DNA of 64,000 nucleotides from positions 62,001-126,000 of the forward strand of contig JAOWBW010001590.1 of NCBI GenBank assembly GCA_026119855.1, written 5' to 3'. The position numbers were made by a program, and so were the translations under genes. Below the pieces are notes generated by a model. The model had not been told where the DNA came from, searched no databases, and worked only from the letters and a program-made list of their open reading frames with translations. Position 1 is the first letter of the stretch; each line of letters opens with the position of its first letter. This DNA is from Campanula takesimana. Taxonomy: Eukaryota; Streptophyta; Magnoliopsida; Asterales; Campanulaceae. Below are positions 55,801 to 64,000 of this stretch, piece by piece.

Positions 55801-56583
55801 CCGTGGTCTTATTCCTTGAGAGGCATCCTCTTGGATTTCATTCAGAGTGACTGGGAGGCTTTCATGGCTCGCCTCACGACTGCCGAGATCCGTTGGTCAG
55901 TCCCACATTGGCGTATCAGCTCGGTGCGGGAGTATTAGGATAATTCCCCTTTCGTTCGGGTGCCGAGACTCTTGGGATCATCTTACTACATCCCTTCTTT
56001 GGTCCGTCGTCAGTTTGGATTACTGCAGACTCCACTATTGGAGTGGTCTGGTGTTAACTCGGAGCACTTGAGGCTTCTGCCTTTGTCTATGTGGGACTCC
56101 TCCACTATTTCACTTCTTTCCCGATTGTGGACTTGTTCTCTCTTTCCGGCTCGGGTACTTCTTGGGCGTGCAGCCAGCATGGTTCAAACAACGGTCTACT
56201 TGGACTGGTATGAACAGACTATGGGACAGACTCAGAGGCTCATTGAGGAGTGGCTTGAGGCTATTCTTGGTGGGACTCATGACCCTAGCAGGGTTTTGAG
56301 AGAGACCGAGGCCGTGGCGAGTGGCCATAACGTTACTGGAGACATTGTCGAGGACTATCAAGCTTTGGCTGATAGGAGGATGACTGCGATGCCTATGGCA
56401 GGGGCACGAATGGAAGATCTTTGGGCTCGGGCTATTGCCAATGCGGCTTTGAGGGCAACCGGGCTGGTTGAGGATGTCGGGAGGGTACTCGATCATGGAA
56501 GGGGGGAGATTGACATCTTTGATGTGAAGAAAAAGAAGACTCGAGGAAGTCAGAAGAAGAAGTGGAGGGTCGAGGAACAGTGA
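55801..56583 (+). pseudogene. Tat-2 accessory ORF, second part
   Basis: Resumes after copia-4 as WSYSLRGILLDFIQSDWEAF, RLTTAEIRWSVPRWRISSVR, VPRLLGSSYYIPSLVRRQFG, then an acidic/helical C-terminus ending in a Lys/Arg-rich tail KKKKTRGSQKKKWRVEEQ and TGA at 56581-56583. A TAG at 55936-55938 interrupts it. The first 280 bases of this part occur again at 48995-49275. Confidence 0.6.
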
Positions 56584-56990
56584 TAGTCCTACATTTCCAT
56601 GTATCCACCCATTGCCATTGCAGACACATTAGTTCATTAGGTGTCTTAGTTATGTCTTAAGCATGTTAGTTGAGTCGAAAGTAGGCTGTGCTTGAACTCA
56701 TCAAAGAAGTGCTTTAACTGTAATGAAAATGGTTACTTATGAAGCCAATTTGCATTCACATGGAGTTTTTGCTCAAAACCAAGTTTGATTTTTATTCATT
56801 TTTTAGACCAGACCAATAATCGGCTGCCTACGTTCCCCTTTTACAAATGAGGCTAAGGGGCTCAGGTCATCGTAGTTGCTTTTTATAAATTTTGGGTGCG
56901 ACCCTGTTTTTTCTCTAGACCGCCCAAATGGTTTTTCAATCTAGGTGGGTATATTCTTTTGGCACCTACAATCTCTCTCTCTCTTTTTTT
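56584..56990. other. Spacer between the Tat-2 accessory ORF and the end of pol
   Basis: Tail-to-tail intergenic segment with no coding sequence. It contains GGCTGCCTACG, GGCTCAGGTCATCGTAG and a (CT)n tract at 56972-56986. Confidence 0.5.
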
Positions 56991-58468
56991 TTAAACAAAG
57001 TAACGACGGAGCTTATCACCGTTGACTGGGTGCATGAAGGGGTTTCCATCCAAGTCCGCAAGCCTCATTGCACCACCTGAGAAGATCTCTTGTACCACAA
57101 AGGAACCGATCCACACGGGTTCCCATTTTTCGTCGGGGTTAGACCTCCCCGGGGGTTTTCCTTAAGGACCAAATCACCTACCCGAATTTCCCGGGGCTTC
57201 ACCTTCCTATCAAAAGCTCGCGCCATTCTCCCTTGGTAGGCGCGGATGTGCTCTATTGCCTTCAGACGACGTTCGTCCAACAAGGCCAATTCATCATGCC
57301 GGCTCCGAAGCCAATCAACCTCATGGATTTTGTTCTCCAACATAATTCTCAATGACGGTACCTCCAACTCAGCCGGGAGCATGGCCTCCATTCCATAAGT
57401 CAAAGCAAAAGGAGTTTCCCTAGTGGCGGTTCTAACCGAGGTCCGGTAGCCCCACAATGCTAGATGTAGCTTTTCGGGTCAATCTCTCCCCCGTGTTGCC
57501 ATTTTCTTAATAATCCTTTCGAGCGTTTTGTTGGCGGCCTCCACTGCACCATTGTTCTGAGGCCTATATGGGGAGGATTTGTGGCGAGTGACTTGGAACT
57601 CTCCTAATAATTGATCATATTCACCTTCGCAGTGCGAGCCATTATCGGTGATGACCTCGTTCGGGATTCCGTACCGGCACATGATGTTTTCCTTTATAAA
57701 CTCCGCAACCTTCTTGGAAGTAAGGACCCTGTAGGATTTAGCCTCTACCCATTTTGTGAAGTAATCCACGGCTACCAAAACAAACTCGTGGCCATTGCTC
57801 CCGGGCGGGGAAATTTTCCCAATGATGTCAATGCCCCATGTTGAGAAGGGCCATGGTATGGTCATACAGTAAAGATGGTGAGGTGGTAGGTGGTTGAGGT
57901 TGGAGAACCGTTGACACTTGTCACACCTCTTCACAAATTGTATGCAATCGGTCTCTATGGAGATCCAAAAGTAGCCCATTCGTAGGATGATTTGCATTAA
58001 TGCCCTTGCATTCATATGAGGGCCACACACTCTGCCATGAACCTCTTGCATGAGTTCTTTCGCCTTTTCCATGCTTATACACCTAAGGAGAAGGCCCTGA
58101 TGGCGTTTTTTGTATAAGATATCTCCCAAGATGACATAGTGGGATGCTAGCCGTTTGAGTGCCGCCATGCTTTTAGCTTTTATCCCATCCACATATTCTC
58201 CCTTTTCATTCATGAAGGGAGCTTCCCCTTCCTTGAGGAATCGGTAAATCTGGTTGTACCATGGCTCCTCCACCTTTTCTGGGGTAGTCTCAATCTCATA
58301 ACAGTATGCCGGATTTTCTTTCCTCCCAACTCGGAAGGGTTTTATCGACTTTCCCTCGGGGATTTCTACCAATGAAGCCAAAGTAGCTAAGGCGTCGGCA
58401 AAGCGGTTCCGATCCCTCGGCAAGTAGTGGAAACTGACTTCTTTGAATTGCGCCATGAGCTCTTCCAT
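56991..58468 (-). pseudogene. Tat-2 integrase
   Basis: Zinc-binding segment VHGRVCGPHMNARALMQIIL and KRCDKCQRFSN. Core STWGIDIIGK, VLVAVDYFTKWVEAKSY, ITDNGSHC and RPQNNGAVEAANK (D-D-E). It is interrupted by TGA near 57479, where relatives have Trp (RGRDWPEKL), and by a frameshift near 57160. The ancestral frame then ends NPFMHPVNGDKLRRYFV at TAA 56991-56993. Confidence 0.9.
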
Positions 58469-58483
58469 GTAGGAATGATATTT

Positions 58484-59213
58484 TTACAAACCAGGGTCCA
58501 GTGTTTTCCACTTGTTGGAGACTTGGTTGATGATCAAGGCCGAATCTCCGTATACCTCTAATTCTTTCACATTCCTTTCCAGGGCCGCTTCCAAACCGGC
58601 CGCGCATGCCTTATATTCTGCGGCATTATTGGTCACATCAAAGTTCAACTTGATGGCTATGGGGGTGTGCTCATCTTTCGGGTCAACTGAGATAAATCCA
58701 ATGCCATTTCCTCTTTTGTTGGCAGCACCGTCGAAGAACAATTGCCACCTATTTTCTCCTTCGAGGGCAAAAATCCCTTCATCAGGGAATTGCGGCTCGG
58801 GGTCCTTTTCCTCATTACTAGGGAAGTCTGCCAAATGTTCCGCTAAGACCCTTCCTTTGACCGCCTTCCTTGACACATAACTGATATCATACTCAGCTAG
58901 GAAGAAGAACCATTTGGCAAGTCTCATGGACAAAGATGCCTTTTTCCAACAAGCACTTGATGGGGTCCATCTTGGAGATAAGCTGTATCGGGTGGGTATG
59001 CATGTAATGCTTCAACTTTCTTACAACCCATACCAATCCGACGCAAGTCTTTTCAATTGGGGAGTAGTTGAGCTCGCTCCCTTGTAGCTTACAACTCACA
59101 AAGTAGATGGCATTCTCTACCTTTGAATCCTTCTTCTCTTGGGCCAACATTGCTCCTATTGACGTATCAGTCACTGTTAGGTAGAGCAAGAGTGGCTTGT
59201 CCTTGTGCGGGGG
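58484..59213 (-). pseudogene. Tat-2 dual RNase H (3' part of RT/RNase H region)
   Basis: The first domain begins abruptly at 59213 (PPHKDKPLLLYLTVTDTSIG) and reads AIYFVSCKLQGSELNYSPIE. A small frameshift near 58930 leads to the second, archaeal-type domain WQLFFDGAANKRGNGIGFIS, NNAAEYKACAAGLEAAL and LEVYGDSALIINQVSNKWKT. Everything upstream (RT, protease, gag) is absent, because LTR sequence starts at the next base. A frameshift near 58490 separates it from integrase. Confidence 0.88.
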
Positions 59214-60163
59214 TGTAAGGATCCCGCCCCCGCGCGTAAAACGCGACGAGTTATGGGGGCGAAAGGCCAAATGCGGTTAACATGCCAAAAAATAACGGAA
59301 TCGCCACTTTTGTTAATTATTTAACCCAACAAAAGAAAAGGTTAGAGATTCCATTAGTTCGGAGGTCAGGTTACGCCTTAGGAAGAGTTTCACGTCACCC
59401 AAGTCGCCTCGGATAGGACCGAGTCTCCCTAATGTTAGTTAACGAAAGTGCATGTGTGTGTGTGTGTTTTCAAAATGGGAGAAACTGACTGTTTTGACAA
59501 AACCAGTTAATTATTTAACAGAAAAGGTTTATTTTGCAAACTTTCTGGTCAGGAAAGCAAGAAACTGGAAAATGCCCTCCCCGGCCAAAGTAGCCGTACG
59601 GATAGGGAGGGCTCTCCAGGGCATTTTTACAGTTTATCAGAAAACAGTCCAGTTTCAGTCAAAACAGAGTATCTTTGCTGAAACTGGACTGGAATGTTGA
59701 TTTCCAGTTTATGATTAACAATAAAACCTTGAGAAGTTCATTCCTATGCACTTTGATCATCAAAGGAACCCCAAAAACAAATATTTTGGTGTGATCAAAG
59801 GCAATCATTGGAGAAATTTATGAAAAGTTGATGAACATGGCATTTAAACCAAAATGACCATTTTGGTGGATAAAGATTGAAACTTTACCACCAAAATGGA
59901 CTTATTATACAAGATTAAACCTTTAGGGACACAAAGATCAAATCTTTATGTCCCATACTTGGTGATTTATGGCTAGATCATGGTTGGGGTGATAAAGATT
60001 GGAAATTTATCCCCCAATCATGACTCTTATGGCCAAATAAAACAAAATCAACATGAAAATGTAACAAACCATGATCATCTTTAGGTTTTACCCCATAATC
60101 ACACACTAGGTGTGAAGGGAACCTTGAATCACTTCATGATTTGGATCATATACATATATAATC

Positions 60164-60206
<43 letters not shown>

Positions 60207-62345
60207 CTTGAAATGCCAAGACTTGTATAATATATAGATATGGTGCTTAAAAATGGACAAGACTTGCAAGAAATGTAAAGTGCTTGAAATGGACAAGACT
60301 TTGCAAGAACAAGAAGAAATAACACAAGATAAACAAGTAATATGAACAAAGAAAAAAGAGAGTTTGAGATGAAGAAGAAGATGGGGAGAAGGAGGCTTCA
60401 CCTATTGTGGTTATGGCCTATCCTCTCAAACTGGCAGAGTTTCAACTCACAAAACATTTTATCCCCCCTGAAATGATCAGCATGGGGCTCAATTTATAGA
60501 GGCTGAGGGTGCCCAACATAGCCGTACGGCTAGGGATCTCATGTGCCCAAACCATCCGTACGTCTCGACTTGGCGAGCTTCTGGATTTTTCTAAGTTTAA
60601 TTCCAGTTCAGTCCTGGAATATCAGGTTTATCCTTGTGAGGTCCTGGCCCATTGGTTTATCCCTAAATGGTACCAAGAATTCCTCTAAAGCTGGTCAATT
60701 TCAGATTGGGGTACTTACAGAGCCCCTCGGCAACATCGCTTTTAAAGAAAGCAGGGTTGTCGACAAAATAAGCATCCCAATCTGATGGGAGGACGGCTTG
60801 GCCGATTTGGGTGAGAGATTTTCAAGGCTACTCAAACCTATAAGCATCCCATTTTGATGGGAGGACGGCATAGCCGATTTGGGTGAGAGATTCTAAGGCT
60901 ACTCAAACCTATAAGCATCCCAATCCGATGGGAGGACGGCATAGCCGATTTGGGTGAGAGATTCTAAGGCTACTCAAACCTATAAGCATCCCAATCCGAT
61001 GGGAGGACGGCTTGGCCGATTTAGGTGAGAGGGTTTAAGGCTACTTAAATCTATAGGAATCCCAATCCGATGGGAGGATGGCTTGGCCGGTTTGGGTGAG
61101 AGGGTTTAAGGCTACTCAAACCAATAAGCATCCCAATCCGATGGGAGGACGGCATAGACGATTTGGGTGAGAGATTCTAAGGCTACTCAAACCCATAAGC
61201 ATCCCATTCCGATGGGAGGACGGCATAGCCGATTTGGGTGAGGGATTCTAAGGCTACTCAAACCTATAAGCATCCCAATCTGATGGGAGGACGGCTTGGC
61301 CGATTTGTTCTATGGCTGGACCTAGAGGTATAGGATTCCTACGTATCCCTATTCGAGGGAATCAAGCCTAACATAGTTCGGGTGAGAGATTTTAAGGCTA
61401 CTTAAACCTATGGGCCTTAGGTGGATATTCATTCATCCTTTCCCAAACATGCATGGCTCAAAGGCCGGGATTGGTCGACTTGGCTCTATCGGAGAGGGTC
61501 GACTCAAGGAATAGGCATGGCTCAGAAGCTCAAATAATGGGCATGGCTCAGAGGCTAGACTCGATCGACTTGGCTCTATCAGGAGAGGGTCGACTCGAGA
61601 AATAGGCATGGCTCAGAGGCTCAAATAATGGGCATGGCTTAAAGGCTGGACTCGATCGGCTTGGCTCTATCGGAGAGGGTTGACTCGAGGGTAACTGGTC
61701 TTACATACGACTAAGGACCGCCGGGACATATTGATAGGTTTTCTCTAACCTGGCCACTCTCGGGGACGAAGGTTTTCTTAACCTAATCATGACTATACTG
61801 GTCTTACGCCCTAACAAGGGCTGCCGTCATGATGATAGGTTTTCTCTAACCTGACCACTCTCAGGGACAAAGGTTTTCTTATCCTAATCATGACTATACT
61901 GGTCTTATGCCCTACCAAGGACTGTCGTTACGATGATAGGTTTTATCTAACCTGACCACTCTCGGGGACAAAGGTTTTCTTAACCTAACATGACTATACT
62001 GGTCTTACGTCCTACCAAGGACTGCCGAAGGACGAATCTCACAAAACCTAATGGTCTTACGTCTCGCCGGATGGCCAAAGGACATAATATCATGAAACCT
62101 AATGGTCTTACATCACGTCGGACGGCCAAAGGGCGATTTTCCACTAAAACCTAATGGTCTTACGTCTCGCCGGACAGCCAAAGGACGATATTTCACATTT
62201 TTAACCTGGACTTACGAAGCGCGGCCGGGGTATGGTCAACTTGGCTCTATGGGAGAGGGTTGACTAAATGGTTGGACTTACGAAGGACTGTCGGGTCAAC
62301 GAAATCCAATGGTCTTACGCCACGCCGGACGGCCAAGGGCGAATC
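59214..62345 (-). repeat. Right LTR-like block of Tat-2, truncated by the next insertion
   Basis: Same start as the left LTR and parallel order of landmarks: (GT)n at 59453-59468, (TA)n at 60165-60206, AGCCGTACGGCT near 60522. It has its own satellite expansion. It ends at 62345 where a new LTR begins, so its outer end is beyond the window. Confidence 0.8.
60765..61310. repeat. About 70-bp tandem repeat in the right Tat-2 LTR
   Basis: Eight copies of AAGCATCCCAATCCGATGGG followed by AGGACGG(C/G).TAGCCGATTT and GGCTACTCAAACCTAT. The left LTR has a single copy (44590-44630). Confidence 0.9.
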
Positions 62346-64000
62346 TGTCACGACCCGAAATCTAGGCTCTATTTTATTAGTAATAAATAATAATTATTTA
62401 TTTATTTGCCTATTTATTTATTTAAATTATTATTTATTTAAATATTTATGTGTGCATTTTATTTTTCATAATATTTATGCCTAGCATTTTATTTGGGTCA
62501 TTTGGGTTAATGTGGTATTGTTGGGTCTTAATTGTTAGTAGGGAGTGTAGTATTGTGTTAGTATATGGGGAAGGGGCCTAAGTGTAAGTTTTCAAATCAT
62601 TTTAACTACTCCCTCCCTACTCCTCATCTTCTCCGTCACTCTCTCCATTTTCCCAGCTCAACTCTCTCTCTCTCTCCATTTGTGGGTAAGTTTTCTCTCT
62701 TCCTTCTCTCTTCATTTTCTTCCTCTTCCTCTCCTAATCTCTCATTTCTTAAAACGTGAAACTTGTTTAGATCGTCGATAGGATCACGTAGAATCAAAAA
62801 TATTTGAAATCCGTCAACTTTGAGAAAATTCAAGTAAGTTACTTTTCCCCCATTTTTATGCTAAAATGTTCATATCATGTTTATATAATGCTTGATGTGT
62901 TATAATTGAAGTTTGATTGAGTTTGGAAATTGTTTGGAATTTATTTGGGTTTTGGTTAAAAAATGGATTGATATGAATGTTGGGTTTGATTCTTGGTTTT
63001 GGTTGATAAATGGTGTTGTTAAGGTCCCCCTTTTGGTTAAATGATGTTTGGGTACCTTAGGAATCTTGTTGGGAGTGTTGATTTTGGGTGTTATGAAATT
63101 TGTATGAAAATGGTAAGGCTTTTTGATGAACCCAGCTGGGAATTCCTCCCAGCCCGTAGACCAGGCGCCCGCCCGCCTGGAGCCAGGCGCCCGCCTGCAT
63201 ACCCCTTTTCCAGCGACCAGACCTTCTGGTCGAATAAGCGCGCGCTCGCCCCTACCCAGGCGCCCGCCCGCCTGCCTGCTCAGAATTCTCCCTTTTGCTT
63301 GGTTTAGGACTTAGGGCTTAACTAGTTTAGGTTTATTTCTTCTAATTTACCTACAATAACATCGTGGAGTACGTTATTAATTGGAATTGGTTCCTTTGTG
63401 AATAAATGTGTATGGAATTTGATTAAGTACCATTTTGTGAATGTGGTCCATCTTTGATGTGCTGTTTGTATTGGTTTACCTTTGTGGTGATTTAATTGGA
63501 ATAATTCCCTACTTTGGAATCGTAAGATGTTTATTCATGCTAATATATTATTACTTAGCATTTATTTGGAAGCCCAGCTGGCATAATTGTTGCATCGGGC
63601 GATGGGAAAGATTATAATGGCAAAGCCAAGTCCATTATAATGTTGACCATTGTTTTGCCCTTACTATACCCTTTTCCAGATTGGCCTTGGAAGAGATAAG
63701 TTAGCTTCCTTTGTGAATGTATCTAGCTACCGAGCATGACTTTGTGGCATGGCTCTTGTCTTTTGTGACACTCTTATGGTTATTGTTCCGGTACCGGGGA
63801 TTTCTCTTCAGCTTTCATGCTATTATGAAGATGATGATTTGTTGATTATTGAAGCTGTGCAGCGATCCTTTATTTGGATGTATCGGTTTGGAAACCTTGG
63901 CTATATCCTTTGTTATGTGTTTATTTCCGCTGCTATTCATTATCTGATAATTGCTATCTGATATATGATAATTGCTATGTGCTATGTGATATTTATTATT
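62346..64000. mobile_element. LTR of another retrotransposon (TGTCACGACCCG type), running off the window
   Basis: TGTCACGACCCGAAATCTAG begins inside the Tat-2 LTR satellite after GAATC (the expected duplication). Such ends are common in plant Tekay/Del chromovirus LTRs, which I recall but could not check. No coding frame is supported over 1655 bases. It has an ATTT-rich stretch (62385-62450), a CT-rich tract (62595-62720) and a GC-word cluster at 63161-63280. Confidence 0.6.
63161..63280. repeat. GC-rich word cluster in the last LTR
   Basis: CAGGCGCCCGCCCGCCTG, CAGGCGCCCGCCTG, GCGCGCGCTCGC and another CAGGCGCCCGCCCGCCTG. The word matches that of copia-2, as does the nearby ACCTTCTGGTC. Confidence 0.75.

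Larger units (their letters stand above)
42953..62345 (-). mobile_element. Tat-2: older Tat-type Ty3/gypsy remnant with nested copia-4
   Basis: Two LTR-like blocks begin with the same TGTAAGGATCCCGCCCCCGC at 42953 and 59214. Between them lie an accessory ORF on the plus strand (46805-56583, split by copia-4) and pol on the minus strand (56991-59213: RNase H, second RNase H, integrase). Gag, protease and RT are missing. The LTR blocks differ substantially, by eye about one base in eight over the first 250, so they may belong to one old element or to two. A purine-rich GAATGAAAAAGGAG before TGTTTCC on the minus strand at 46698 supports minus orientation. Confidence 0.65.

Noticed and set aside
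42953..56583. Reading Tat-2 as a plus-strand Ogre element with sense ORF1
   Set aside because: No PBS follows the left LTR on the plus strand, a purine tract fits the minus orientation, and pol between the LTRs is on the minus strand. Kept as an alternative, not the main call.

Overview
The window is nuclear DNA of a flowering plant, most likely a eudicot, although the species cannot be named. The evidence is genes with GT..AG introns, a NAC transcription factor, an auxin-conjugate hydrolase of the ILR1 type, Stowaway-like MITEs and dense nested LTR retrotransposons of the plant SIRE-like copia and Tat (Ty3/gypsy) kinds. Only two host genes are visible and both are damaged. About 80 percent of the window is transposon.

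Layout. 1-6601: left-truncated SIRE-like copia element on the minus strand (copia-1), ending in its 5' LTR. 6951-11603: exons 2 onward of an ILR1-like IAA-amino-acid hydrolase on the plus strand; exon 1 is not in the window and the last exon carries a +1 frameshift. Its large intron holds MITEs. 11604-15100: AT-rich intergenic DNA with MITEs and degenerate short repeats. 15131-38790: one NAC gene whose coding exon is cut in two by a 22.25-kb Tat element (Tat-1, 15788-38041, target duplication AAACC). Tat-1 is itself hit twice. A 1.06-kb foldback element sits beside the TATA box of its 5' LTR. A young 8.6-kb copia element (copia-2, 28804-37377) with an intact 1318-residue polyprotein sits five bases into its 3' LTR. 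38791-40738: NAC 3' flank with a MITE and what looks like a decayed partial copy of the NAC 3' region. 40739-42952: 3' LTR and internal tail of a second SIRE-like copia (copia-3, minus). 42953-62345: a second, older Tat-type element (Tat-2, minus-strand pol) with long satellite-rich LTRs, an accessory ORF on the opposite strand, and a nested decayed relative of copia-2 (copia-4, 47529-55800). 62346-64000: start of another LTR beginning TGTCACGACCCG.

How the parts act together. The NAC reading frame is exactly continuous across the two copies of AAACC. The Tat-1 LTR supplies an immediate TGA, so the upstream piece would encode only the NAC domain. The order of events reads cleanly from the nesting: the NAC gene, then Tat-1 (ten substitutions between LTRs), then copia-2 (three substitutions between LTRs).

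Most unusual signals. (1) Each LTR family carries its own cluster of short GC-rich words upstream of its TATA box. In two pairs of related elements the word differs while the surrounding LTR is conserved. (2) copia-4 has a 5' end in which its PBS and early leader were replaced by a copy of the sequence flanking its 3' LTR. (3) Tat-1 carries an antisense gene with canonical introns. (4) The copia-2/copia-4 leader has three small hairpins whose stems vary but still pair.
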